A stretch of DNA of 64,000 nt from Pedosphaera parvula Ellin514 (GTDB taxonomy: Bacteria; Verrucomicrobiota; Verrucomicrobiia; Limisphaerales; Pedosphaeraceae): positions 1 through 64,000 of the forward strand of contig NZ_ABOX02000008.1 in assembly GCF_000172555.1 (NCBI RefSeq), in the 5' to 3' direction. Of this stretch, positions 33,799 through 43,230 are shown piece after piece. How positions within the stretch are numbered: position 1 is the first letter of the stretch; every line of letters starts with the position of its first letter. The translations under genes and the position numbers were made by a program. Under the pieces are notes generated by a model. That model saw only the letters and a program-made list of their open reading frames with translations. It was not told the origin of the DNA and did no database searches.

Positions 33799-33981
33799 CC
33801 TTTCGGTATTTGCAGGCAAAGTCAGAAGAGATTTTATAGAGAACGGAAACCTGGCGACGGCTTAGCAAGCTGGAAGGTGCCAATGGTGGTGGATATTCTG
33901 GGCGTACTTTCCCTCACCCTGCCCTCTCCCATTTCAAAGTTTTCCGCACTCCCTAATTGCAGATAGCCTCCTAATTTGAAA

Positions 33982-34089
33982 TTACTTCCTGCGTATTAGC
34001 CAAATGACAAAAAGCGCACCTAGAACGACGACGAGTAAAACTTTCCACAGCGGAACGGTGATGTTAGCTGAGGTAGGTAAAGCCATCAT
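33982..34089 (-). CDS. 35-residue single-span membrane microprotein
   Basis: A very short frame on the minus strand from ATG 34089 to TAA 33982: a short polar N-terminus (MMALPTSANITVP), one hydrophobic segment (LWKVLLVVVLGALFVIWLI) and the basic end RRK. AAAGGGA lies about 7 bp upstream of the start. The positive-inside ending places the C-terminus in the cytoplasm. It has no recognised family; the evidence is the ribosome-binding site and the clean membrane segment. Confidence 0.5.
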   Translation of the reverse strand: MMALPTSANITVPLWKVLLVVVLGALFVIWLIRRK

Positions 34090-34141
34090 TTCTTCCCTTT
34101 CGATACAGCCACAATAGCCAGCTTACCTGCAAACACGAGTG

Positions 34142-34171
34142 TTAAAACTTTCTGTGTTTGTGAAGTATATA
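34142..34171 (+). promoter_or_regulatory. Putative promoter of repeat copy 3
   Basis: TTAAAA (34142-34147), 18-bp spacer, TATATA (34166-34171), matching the boxes upstream of repeat copy 1. Copies 2 and 4, which lie directly behind genes, lack them. Confidence 0.5.
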
Positions 34172-34194
34172 AGCCCGTAAGTTCGAAGAAGGTT

Positions 34195-34367
34195 GTCCCC
34201 AGTACTGGTGACTGGTGGGGACGGGGGAATCGGGTAAGGTAATGGCGTTGACGGTGCAAAAATGCAGTTGTTTCGTGTGTGTAATTTAAGGCGTATGTCT
34301 GCGGCGCCGCACTGGAGATAAGAATTTGTTCTCATCAGGCCTGACGCAAGTCAGGCCTGTTTCTTTT
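34195..34367 (+). ncRNA. 173-bp structured repeat, copy 3
   Basis: Almost identical to copy 1, differing mainly in GAT to AAT within the 19-codon ORF (34262-34321; MQLFRVCNLRRMSAAPHWR). The terminator stem and loop (AGGCCTGAC, GCAA, GTCAGGCCT) match those of copies 1 and 4. It lies between the minus-strand microprotein gene and the Cys-cluster gene at 34424, with its own promoter-like boxes upstream. Copies 3 and 4 flank that gene in direct orientation. Confidence 0.65.
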
Positions 34368-34423
34368 GGCCTTGAAGACAACAGGGATCGGCTTCAGGGT
34401 TTTTCCTTTATTGAGCGAAATAG

Positions 34424-34855
34424 ATGTTAACCATTGAACCTGGCAATTTGGTTGAATCCGGACCGTGCGAGTGTTGTGGTGGACAGAATCGCATGCTGAG
34501 TGGATTTGTGTATCGGGATGGTTTTGCGTATGCAGCCTATCGGGCGCATTGGACCATCGGGCGAGTGGGTATACACGGGGCGGGATTTTATGTTTTCCTT
34601 GGCGATTGGGGTGAGGAGTCCACAGCTGAACAGCGAGTGGCTGTGTCTGTAAGTTTTGCCATTCATGAAGGCAAGCCAGGCTTCATGGTTGTCGATCCGG
34701 GGCAGATCGCAATCGCGCCGAATCCAGAGATCGGTAAGGGATTGAAACGTTCAGAGGTGATTGGGACGCCGATGGCGAATGAGGTTTTTGAGGTTTTGGA
34801 TGCGATTTGGTTGCAGGATGAACGGATCGCAGAGGTAAGAAACTCGAGCGGCTGA
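34424..34855 (+). CDS. Hypothetical Cys-cluster protein, paralogue of 26491-26922
   Basis: 143 residues, the same length as its paralogue. Shared blocks include MLTIEPGN, GPCECCGG-NRM-SGFVYRDG, HWT-G-V, ALKRAEVIGTP-like LKRSEVIGTP and a similar C-terminus (DERIAEVRNSSG). The three clustered Cys are kept, suggesting metal binding. Copy 3 of the structured repeat lies 57 bp upstream and copy 4 begins 27 bp downstream. Function is unknown. Confidence 0.75.
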   Translation: MLTIEPGNLVESGPCECCGGQNRMLSGFVYRDGFAYAAYRAHWTIGRVGIHGAGFYVFLGDWGEESTAEQRVAVSVSFAIHEGKPGFMVVDPGQIAIAPNPEIGKGLKRSEVIGTPMANEVFEVLDAIWLQDERIAEVRNSSG

Positions 34856-34882
34856 AAGCTTTCTACGGAGGTGGACCTGGTT

Positions 34883-35057
34883 GTCCCCAGTACTGGTGAC
34901 TGGTGGGGACAGGGGAATCGGGTAAGGTAATAGCGTTGACAGTGCAAAAATGCAGTTGTTTCGTGTGTGTAATTTAAGGCGTATGTCTGCGGCGCCGCAC
35001 TGGAGATAAGACTTTGTTCTCATCAGGCCTGACGCAAGTCAGGCCTGTTTCTTTTTT
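34883..35057 (+). ncRNA. 175-bp structured repeat, copy 4
   Basis: Begins 27 bp after the stop of the Cys-cluster gene. Compared with copy 1 it has ACAGTGC instead of ACGGTGC in the middle hairpin, where the pairing partner is a U, so the change keeps the pair (A-U for G-U). It has GACTTTG for GAATTTG next to the following stem. The 19-codon ORF is at 34950-35009 and identical in protein to copy 3. The terminator ends in CTTTTTT. No own promoter boxes were found. Confidence 0.65.
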
Positions 35058-35091
35058 GCTCTGGAGTGCCGAACCGGAATGAGAATTTGCT

Positions 35092-36006
35092 TTATTCCAG
35101 ATTCAAACGTTCCCGGGAAGTGAGCCATTCGGCTGGGATGCCTTCACGACCGGTGTATAAGGAGACGATGCCTCCCACTATGGCGCAGTTGGTATCGCAA
35201 TCACCATCGCCTTCAAGCGTTGAAATTAGCGCTTCTGAGAAATTGTCCAGGTGACGCGCGGCGCACCAGATGGCGAATGGAACCGTGTCGGGTGCGGTAA
35301 CGAGAAAACCGCTGCCGAGGTGTTGCGCGGCTTTTTCCACTGATGTGACAGGGGGTAAATCGGAAGCATGCACGAGGGCATCGTGCGTTTCACCGGCAGG
35401 TGTGAGTTCAAGGACCGTTTTCCAAATGAGCTGGCGCGCTTCTTCGAGCGGACGAAGGCGATTTTGCCAGGTGACTCCCGCGGCGACGGCAACTGCAATG
35501 GCACCTGCAATTCCTTCCGGGTGGGAATGTGTGGGGACGCAAGATTGGCGGGCTTCATGCACCAGCCGAGGCAAGTCATCAGCGAAGTAAGCGCCGAGAG
35601 GGGCGACACGCATCGCGCCGCCGTTGCCTTTGGAACCTTCGCAGCTGAAAGCTTTTTTGTTCGCCACCTGCCAGTTCGTGCCTTCAAAGATGGCACGGAG
35701 AACCATGCGCGCGCCTTTGCCGTAACCGCGTTCGGGGTCGCGGTCATAACGAGCTGCGAAACGTTCCCCAAGACGTGCGGGATCGATGGTCTGAGCGGCT
35801 TTGAGTTCCTCGACGATGGCCATGGCCATTTGCGTATCGTCGGTGTGCCACCAGCCGGGAGGTGGTAATTGTTTGCTTGCAACAATGCGGCGGGCTGCCT
35901 TCGCGCGGGTGGAAAGCATTTCGCCAAAGGCGTCACCGACGGAGAGGCCGTCGAGAGAGATAAGGGCGCGTTCGAGAGGGCTGGAACGATTTGGTATGGC
36001 GGTCAT
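35092..36006 (-). CDS. ADP-ribosylglycohydrolase (DraG/ARH-like)
   Basis: 304 residues. It hydrolyses ADP-ribose from modified proteins or other acceptors. The metal-binding motifs are visible: DGLSVGDAFGEML near the N-terminus, WWHTDDTQMAMAIVEEL, GNGGAMRVAPLGAYF, SHPEGIAGAIAVAVAAG and EGDGDCDTNCAIVGGIVSLYTG near the C-terminus. All Asp ligands of the binuclear centre appear present, so it should be active. It overlaps by 4 bp with the upstream zinc-ribbon gene. No ADP-ribosyltransferase gene is in the window. Confidence 0.93.
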   Translation of the reverse strand: MTAIPNRSSPLERALISLDGLSVGDAFGEMLSTRAKAARRIVASKQLPPPGWWHTDDTQMAMAIVEELKAAQTIDPARLGERFAARYDRDPERGYGKGARMVLRAIFEGTNWQVANKKAFSCEGSKGNGGAMRVAPLGAYFADDLPRLVHEARQSCVPTHSHPEGIAGAIAVAVAAGVTWQNRLRPLEEARQLIWKTVLELTPAGETHDALVHASDLPPVTSVEKAAQHLGSGFLVTAPDTVPFAIWCAARHLDNFSEALISTLEGDGDCDTNCAIVGGIVSLYTGREGIPAEWLTSRERLNLE

Positions 36007-36416
36007 CCGGGGGAGCTCAGTTTTTTGGGTTTTTCAGCGTTATGCCAGTCCATCAGGCAATAACGGCATTGTTTGGCGAGTGCGGTGATGAGGGGTTTGC
36101 CGCAATAAGGACAGGGAGCCGTAGTCCCCACAGCATCAGGACGACCGGAATGGTGAACCCAGAGTTTGGCCCAGCTCAAAGGCGCTCCGGTAGCAGATCT
36201 CAGTTCAACGATGGCCTGTATGGGGCTTCGTTGTCGGATGAGCACTAGGATTCGGTCACTGTTTTTGTCGTCTAGCTCTGCGAACTGGGGAATTAGCTGT
36301 TTGCATTTTGGGCAAAGAATTCCGCGCTTTGGCAGCGAATCTGTTGCCAAGGCCATTAGTTCTTCACGGGTATATGGCTTGTCAGGCATAGTGTTGTTGT
36401 AATCCTCAGTCCCCAT
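36003..36416 (-). CDS. Zinc-ribbon protein of unknown function, coupled to the ADP-ribosylglycohydrolase
   Basis: About 137 residues. It has four CxxC pairs: CPKCKQLIP in the first half, then CPYCGKPL and CRYCLMDW near the C-terminus. The middle (LVLIRQRSPIQAIVELRSATGAPLSWAKLWVHHSGRP) is unassigned. The ATG overlap at 36003-36006 with the next gene indicates one operon. The start could also be ATG 36389. It might supply a protein- or nucleic-acid-binding partner for the hydrolase. Confidence 0.65.
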   Translation of the reverse strand: MGTEDYNNTMPDKPYTREELMALATDSLPKRGILCPKCKQLIPQFAELDDKNSDRILVLIRQRSPIQAIVELRSATGAPLSWAKLWVHHSGRPDAVGTTAPCPYCGKPLITALAKQCRYCLMDWHNAEKPKKLSSPG

Positions 36417-36664
36417 TTGAAATGGCTTCAAGTGCTAGTGTATAGGAAATGTGAAGATGAATCCAATCAGGTTTTATGGATTCGGGGCCTCGGTTGATTG
36501 GTGTTGGTTCTACAGGAGCGTTAAAAAAAGAAAGGCACAACCCCTCGCCTAGCTGAGCCAGCTGGCATGCTTGGGCGTGTGGTGAAATTCAAGCCGCTCC
36601 AGCACGCCCGCAGCCGCCTCCGCCCCCGGCAAACACACCTTCATACAATGGTTTTTCTAGGGCG

Positions 36665-37939
36665 CTAGGCTGATGGCTGCGGGTGTTCGCGGAAAAATCG
36701 CACTAACTCCTGCGAAGCATTCGGGCCGGCAGGATCGGTAAAGGAGCCATTCACACTGCCCCCTGACCAAGCGTGACTGGCACCGTGTATGGTCCAGCGC
36801 TCCACCAGAGTCCGGCCGTCTGGATTTCCGTAAACTGCGCAGGAATAAGTCTTGCCGCCTGGCACCTGCCCCCGGCGCAGCGAAGACTCGTCAGGTCCGT
36901 CGCCAACCCACTGGCGGATGAACTCCTCGGCGTTGCGCGGATGCACCGTGGAATCACGATCTCCGTGAAAGAGGATTAGCGGAATAGATCGGCCAGGAGC
37001 CCCGGGTTGCCTGTCCAGGCCCAGGCCTTGCATCGCTTGCAGCGCGGACGGCAGATCATGCGCTTTACCCGGGGCTAGCCCGGAGTGCACGCCGACCGCC
37101 GCGAATAGTTCGGGATAGGTCGCCGCGAGGATGGCCGCCATCGCGCCGCCCGCCGACAAGCCCGCAATAAAGACGCGGTTCTGGTCAACGTTGTGCTCAG
37201 CCAGCACCTCGCGCGTCATGCCCGCGAGGATGGCCGGTTCGCCTCTCCCGCGCTGCTGGTCTGCGGACTGGAACCAATTCCAGCATCGGGAAGTGTTGGC
37301 GGCAACAGCCTGCTCGGGAAAAAGGACCAACAGCCCTTCTGCTTCCGCCACGAAGTTCATGCGAGTGCCGGCGGCAAAATCATCGGCGCTCTGAGTGCAG
37401 CCATGCAGCATCACGACCAGCGGCAGGCGTCGGCCATGATAACCGCTGGGAAGGTAGAGCTTGTAGGCACGGCTGCCGCTTTCCCCGGTGAACACTCCCG
37501 CGCGCCATTGACCGGCGGCAGGGGCGACGATCTCAGGCGCGAATTGCCGCCCGGAGCGGTCGCGCCACTGGACCTTGCCCAGAGTGTCGGGCTTCGGCAA
37601 CCCGGCTAGTAAAGCACTCAGATTCGGTGGTGGAGTCACAGGAGCGGCGGGGGCTTGATGAGGGGGAGTGCGTTGGTCGGTTGGTCTGGGGGCGGATGTT
37701 CTCGCGTCTGGCTCAGCTCCCGTCGCCAGCGGAACCGCCAGCTCGGCTGGCTCTCTTGTGCTGCTGGACGTAACATCAATTGGCGGCGCCTCCACGACGC
37801 GCGCGCGAGTGGCCGTTGAAGCCTCTCCCATGCCCAGGCTGCGTCGGATCAGCGCGGCCGCCTCAGCCAATCGTCCCTCCCTTGTGAGTCGTGTCGCTTC
37901 CTCCATTTCGGTTTTCATACAGTCTATAGATCGATTCAT
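36665..37939 (-). CDS. PHB-depolymerase-type esterase (alpha/beta hydrolase)
   Basis: 424 residues from ATG 37939, with AAGGAA a few bases upstream. The N-terminal 140 residues are Pro/Ala-rich with a short helical start (EATRLTREGRLAEAAALIRRSLGMG). The catalytic domain follows: LPLVVMLHGCTQSADDFA (oxyanion loop), IAGLSAGGAMAAILAATYPELFAAVGVHSGLA with nucleophile Ser, LILFHGDRDSTVHP with the Asp region and HGASHAWSGG with His. This is the typical layout of intracellular or surface PHB depolymerase-family esterases (PhaZ-like). The GC content is visibly higher than in neighbouring genes. The likely regulator lies upstream. Confidence 0.9.
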   Translation of the reverse strand: MNRSIDCMKTEMEEATRLTREGRLAEAAALIRRSLGMGEASTATRARVVEAPPIDVTSSSTREPAELAVPLATGAEPDARTSAPRPTDQRTPPHQAPAAPVTPPPNLSALLAGLPKPDTLGKVQWRDRSGRQFAPEIVAPAAGQWRAGVFTGESGSRAYKLYLPSGYHGRRLPLVVMLHGCTQSADDFAAGTRMNFVAEAEGLLVLFPEQAVAANTSRCWNWFQSADQQRGRGEPAILAGMTREVLAEHNVDQNRVFIAGLSAGGAMAAILAATYPELFAAVGVHSGLAPGKAHDLPSALQAMQGLGLDRQPGAPGRSIPLILFHGDRDSTVHPRNAEEFIRQWVGDGPDESSLRRGQVPGGKTYSCAVYGNPDGRTLVERWTIHGASHAWSGGSVNGSFTDPAGPNASQELVRFFREHPQPSA

Positions 37940-38003
37940 ATAATTCCTTGGTTTCCCCGATTGGGGGACTTCGTTGAAATCTCCTGCTGGGACTTGGCGG
38001 CTT

Positions 38004-38393
38004 TTATTGGAGGCGGCTGGCCAGGGCCCGTTTGACTCCCGCGCTGGCGTGGAAGGCGCCAAGAACATAAATCTCGTCAATGGTGGCCATGGCCAATTCC
38101 GGCGACACATCCTCGTCAATGGTGGCCAGGCCCAAGACTCGAATCCGGAGCTTCTGTCCAGCGGCCTGAACCGCCTCAAGGTCCTTGCGCGTAAAACGTT
38201 GCAAGCCAAGCACCAGCGTTTTCCGGACCGCGGCCTGCTTGAGCACATCCGCGTGAACCAACAATTGATTGCGGATAGCGGTGCGCAGAAAATCGGTGCG
38301 GGTTGAATAAAAGCCTTCCTGCACCAGCAGATCCACCTGCCCAAGATCGACTGGGCCAAGGTTAAGCGTAATTTTCTCGGTCTCTATTGCCAT
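38004..38393 (-). CDS. Ribbon-helix-helix (CopG-type) regulator next to the esterase
   Basis: 129 residues from ATG 38393 (MAIETEKITLNLGPVDLGQVDLLVQEGFYSTRTDFLRTAIRNQL), a clear RHH strand-helix-helix. It is followed by a C-terminal part (FTRKDLEAVQAAGQKLRIRVLGLATIDEDVSPELAMATIDEIYVLG) of unknown type. It lies directly upstream of the esterase gene with the same direction and 64 bp apart. The pairing of a CopG protein with a PHB-depolymerase-type esterase recurs in other genomes, to my recollection. Confidence 0.75.
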   Translation of the reverse strand: MAIETEKITLNLGPVDLGQVDLLVQEGFYSTRTDFLRTAIRNQLLVHADVLKQAAVRKTLVLGLQRFTRKDLEAVQAAGQKLRIRVLGLATIDEDVSPELAMATIDEIYVLGAFHASAGVKRALASRLQ

Positions 38394-38999
38394 AATGAGT
38401 AGTTTCACCATCCGAATGCCATCTCTTGACCATCTCATGGGATGGTAGCCCGAGTTAAGCCCAGAGTCAACTGCGTTATACCGAATGCCAAAAATTAATT
38501 TCTGTAATGGGGAAAAGAACCGGATGAAAGGAGACAATAAGCCTGATGAAAGTGGAGACTGAAGAGCCATGGCCTTGGAGGAGAGGAACTTACTTTAGTC
38601 ATTGGGTACAGCGTGCTTTTGATTTGAGGCGTCGTCGGCCTTAATGTGCATTGCGACCGATGCTCCCGGTTAACTTGAATTAAACTGGCTTAAGCCGAGA
38701 TAAAAAGTTTATGGAGAGCGGTTCAATCGGAACACTCGGAGCAGCAACCCGTACGGGCAGGGTGTGACAAGAAGGCTTAGTATTCGCGCCATGTGTGACA
38801 TGTTGGCGCAGTTTGGCGCACTTATTTTTTAGAGGAAAGACAGCTATAAATTCGCAATAGCTTGCTCTACAGCCACTTAGAAAATATGTGTCACGGGTGG
38901 CATGAACAATGCGGATACTGTCGTAGAAACGGATAGGCGGATAATAGGGACGAACGACTCATTGGCGTAAGGAGTCGTAGAAAGGCTGAAACAGATTTT
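38394..38999. other. 606-bp region upstream of dnaK
   Basis: No gene is supported. There is no CIRCE-type inverted repeat (TTAGCACTC-N9-GAGTGCTAA). One heat-shock-promoter-like arrangement is annotated separately. The region from 38640 to 38990 is AT-richer and would be expected to hold the dnaK promoter and a long leader. Confidence 0.5.
38674..38702 (+). promoter_or_regulatory. Candidate heat-shock-type promoter upstream of dnaK
   Basis: CTTGAAT (38674-38680), 14 bp, then CCGAGATA (38695-38702), similar to the sigma-32 consensus CTTGAAA/CCCCATNT. It lies about 300 bp before the dnaK start, which would leave a long untranslated leader. Weak support, from consensus similarity only. Confidence 0.25.
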
Positions 39000-40955
39000 A
39001 TGGCAAAAGTACTCGGTATCGATTTAGGAACGACGAATAGCTGCATGGCAGTGATGGAGGGTGGCGAGCCTCTGGTTCTGGAGAATTCAGAAGGCAAACG
39101 GACGACCCCTTCTGTGGTTGCTTTCACCAAGAGTGGCGAGCGATTGGTCGGCGATGCTGCAAAGCGGCAGGCGGTCACCAATTCGCGCAACACGGTTTAT
39201 TCCATCAAGCGCTTCATGGGACGCAAATTTGATGAGGTGCAGGAGGAAATCAAGCGGGTTCCCTATAAGGTGGTGCGCGCTTCGAATGGCGACGTGGCAG
39301 TGGAGGTTGAAGTGGAGGGCAAGTCGAAGCAATACAGCCCGCCGGAAGTTTCCGCCATGATCCTGGCCAAATTGAAGGCGGACGCTGAAATGCGTCTCGG
39401 TGAAACCATCACCCAGGCGGTCATCACTGTGCCGGCTTATTTTAATGATTCTCAACGCCAGGCGACCAAGGACGCGGGTCGGATCGCAGGACTTGAAGTG
39501 CTGCGCATCATTAACGAACCAACGGCGGCGTCGCTGGCTTACGGTTTGGACAAGAAGAAGGACGAGAAGATCGCGGTGTACGACCTTGGAGGCGGCACAT
39601 TCGACATCTCGGTGCTGGAAATCGGTGATGGCGTGTTTGAAGTGAAGGCCACTAATGGTGACACGCACCTGGGTGGTGATGACTGGGACAACCGCATCAT
39701 GGATTGGATCCTGGACGAATTCAAACGCGAACAGGGCATGGATTTGCGCAAGCAGCCGGATGCATTGCAACGCATCAAGGAAGAGGCTGAAAAGGCGAAG
39801 ATAGCGCTTTCGAGCGCGCAGCAATACGACATCAACCTGCCGTTCATCACGGCGGATGCGAGCGGCCCGAAGCATATCAGCATGAAGCTGACCCGTGCGA
39901 AGATGGAACAGATTTGCGATGACTTGTTCGAACGCACGATCACGCCCGTCCGGAACTGCTTGAAGGATGCTGAAATTACGGCCGACAAAATCGATGAGCT
40001 CGTGTTGGTCGGTGGCATGACCCGTATGCCGCGCGTGGTGGAAACGGCGCATACCTTGGTCAACAAACCGCCGCATCAGGGTGTGAATCCTGACGAAGTG
40101 GTGGCGATCGGCGCAGGCATCCAGGGTGGCGTGCTGAAGGGTGAAGTGAAGGATGTGCTGTTGCTCGACGTGACGCCGTTGTCACTGGGCATCGAAACCC
40201 TTGGCGGCGTGTTCACGAAGTTGATCGAGCGCAATACGACAGTGCCAACGCGCAAGTCGGAAATTTTCTCCACGGCTTCGGACAATCAACCGGGCGTGGA
40301 AATTCATGTGTTGCAGGGTGAGCGCCAGTTCTCCCGCGACAACAAGACGATCGGCAAGTTTCAATTGACCGACATTCCTCCGGCCCCGCGCGGAGTGCCG
40401 CAGATCGAAGTCACGTTCGACATCGATGCGAACGGCATCCTGCATGTGAATGCCAAGGACCTGGGCACCGGCAAGGAACAGAAAATCACCATCACGGCCA
40501 GCAGCGGTCTCTCGAAGGACGAGATCGAGAAGATGCGCCGCGATGCGGAGACGCACGCGGAAGAGGATAAGAAGCGTCGCGAAGAGATTGATGCCCGCAA
40601 CGAGGCGGACAATGCGGTGTATCGCACGGAAAAGATGCTGAAGGATAACAAGGACAAGATTTCCGATGCGGATCGCAGCAAGATTGAAGGCGTGGTCAAC
40701 GAGGTGAAGGAAGCCTTGAAGGGGAGCGATGGCGCGGCCATCAAGTCGGCCAACGACAAGCTTACCGAAGTTTCGCAATCGGTTTGGGCGGAGATTTACA
40801 AAGCCGCTTCGGAGAAGGCGCAAGGGGGCCAACCTGGCGGACAAGCTGGTGGACCTCAGCCTGGCCCTGAAGCTGGTGGGCAAGCCGGTGGCGACAAAGG
40901 TGGCAAGGACGAAGGTCCGATCATCGACGCCGAAGTGGTGGACGATAAGAAATAA
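39000..40955 (+). CDS. dnaK: Chaperone protein DnaK (Hsp70)
   Basis: 651 residues of full-length Hsp70. The nucleotide-binding domain starts [21 protein letters not shown], with [44 protein letters not shown] as its core. The substrate-binding domain starts near residue 395 ([49 protein letters not shown]). The C-terminus is a Gly/Gln-rich lid ending in EVVDDKK instead of EEVD. grpE and dnaJ are not next to it here. It is followed by groES after 150 bp. Confidence 0.97.
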   Translation: MAKVLGIDLGTTNSCMAVMEGGEPLVLENSEGKRTTPSVVAFTKSGERLVGDAAKRQAVTNSRNTVYSIKRFMGRKFDEVQEEIKRVPYKVVRASNGDVAVEVEVEGKSKQYSPPEVSAMILAKLKADAEMRLGETITQAVITVPAYFNDSQRQATKDAGRIAGLEVLRIINEPTAASLAYGLDKKKDEKIAVYDLGGGTFDISVLEIGDGVFEVKATNGDTHLGGDDWDNRIMDWILDEFKREQGMDLRKQPDALQRIKEEAEKAKIALSSAQQYDINLPFITADASGPKHISMKLTRAKMEQICDDLFERTITPVRNCLKDAEITADKIDELVLVGGMTRMPRVVETAHTLVNKPPHQGVNPDEVVAIGAGIQGGVLKGEVKDVLLLDVTPLSLGIETLGGVFTKLIERNTTVPTRKSEIFSTASDNQPGVEIHVLQGERQFSRDNKTIGKFQLTDIPPAPRGVPQIEVTFDIDANGILHVNAKDLGTGKEQKITITASSGLSKDEIEKMRRDAETHAEEDKKRREEIDARNEADNAVYRTEKMLKDNKDKISDADRSKIEGVVNEVKEALKGSDGAAIKSANDKLTEVSQSVWAEIYKAASEKAQGGQPGGQAGGPQPGPEAGGQAGGDKGGKDEGPIIDAEVVDDKK

Positions 40956-40973
40956 TATTGGCCCGCGATTCAC

Positions 40974-41009
40974 GCGGAAGGCGCTTTGAAGAATGAAGTG
41001 TCCTTCCGC
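40974..41009. promoter_or_regulatory. Hairpin between dnaK and groES
   Basis: GCGGAAGG and CCTTCCGC form an 8-bp stem separated by 20 bp, 18 bp beyond the dnaK stop. There is no T-run, so it is not a classic terminator. It could be a processing site or weak attenuator. Confidence 0.4.
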
Positions 41010-41105
41010 TTGTGTCTGCGGATTAAACGAATTTTCCTGCACGCGAGTGCGGCGGGATTTGATTCAATCAGTTAAATCAAAATAAAAGATAAAGGAAAAC
41101 CAAGT

Positions 41106-41399
41106 ATGGCACTAAACGTTAAGCCGCTCGGGGATCGCATCCTCGTTGAAGCGGTCGAAGAAAAAGAAACCAAAAAGGGCGGCATTATCATTCCTGATTC
41201 CGCCAAGGAAAAACCGATGGAAAGCATCGTCGTGGCACTCGGCACGGGCAAAACCGACGACAATGGGAAAAAAGTTCCTTTCGAAGTGAAGAAGGGCGAT
41301 CGCGTGCTCGTGAGCAAATACGGCGGCACCGAGATCAAACTTGATGGCAAGGAATACAAAATCCTGAACTCGGATGACATTCTTGCCGTCCTTGAGTAA
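41106..41399 (+). CDS. groES: Co-chaperonin GroES
   Basis: 97 residues, typical of Cpn10: [37 protein letters not shown], then the mobile-loop region, [43 protein letters not shown] at the end. AAAGGA precedes ATG 41106. It caps the GroEL ring during folding. groEL follows after 38 bp, as one operon. Confidence 0.97.
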   Translation: MALNVKPLGDRILVEAVEEKETKKGGIIIPDSAKEKPMESIVVALGTGKTDDNGKKVPFEVKKGDRVLVSKYGGTEIKLDGKEYKILNSDDILAVLE

Positions 41400-41431
41400 C
41401 ACTGAAACTCCAACAATTAACCTAGGATTAG

Positions 41432-43081
<1,650 letters not shown>

Positions 43082-43115
43082 TTCGCTCCTAAACATCGAG
43101 GAACCGAAAATCAAT

Positions 43116-43149
43116 GGCGAGGTTGGCATCCCCAACCTCGCCCTTTTTG
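43116..43149 (+). terminator. Rho-independent terminator after groEL
   Basis: GGCGAGGTTGG, a 5-nt loop and CCAACCTCGCC give an 11-bp perfect stem followed by a T-run. It begins about 35 bp after the groEL stop. Confidence 0.9.
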
Positions 43150-43230
43150 TTGGTTGGATGGAGGCGCTTTGCAATTGACAGAACGAGGCATTGGAACATA
43201 GTGGAATTGGTAAAAGCCCCATTTGTTCAC

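Noticed and set aside
39087-40076. 329-codon minus-strand frame opposite dnaK
   Set aside because: Antisense shadow of dnaK with no recognisable domain.
40974-41009. Terminator between dnaK and groES
   Set aside because: The stem is good but there is no T-run, so it is kept only as a hairpin of unknown role.
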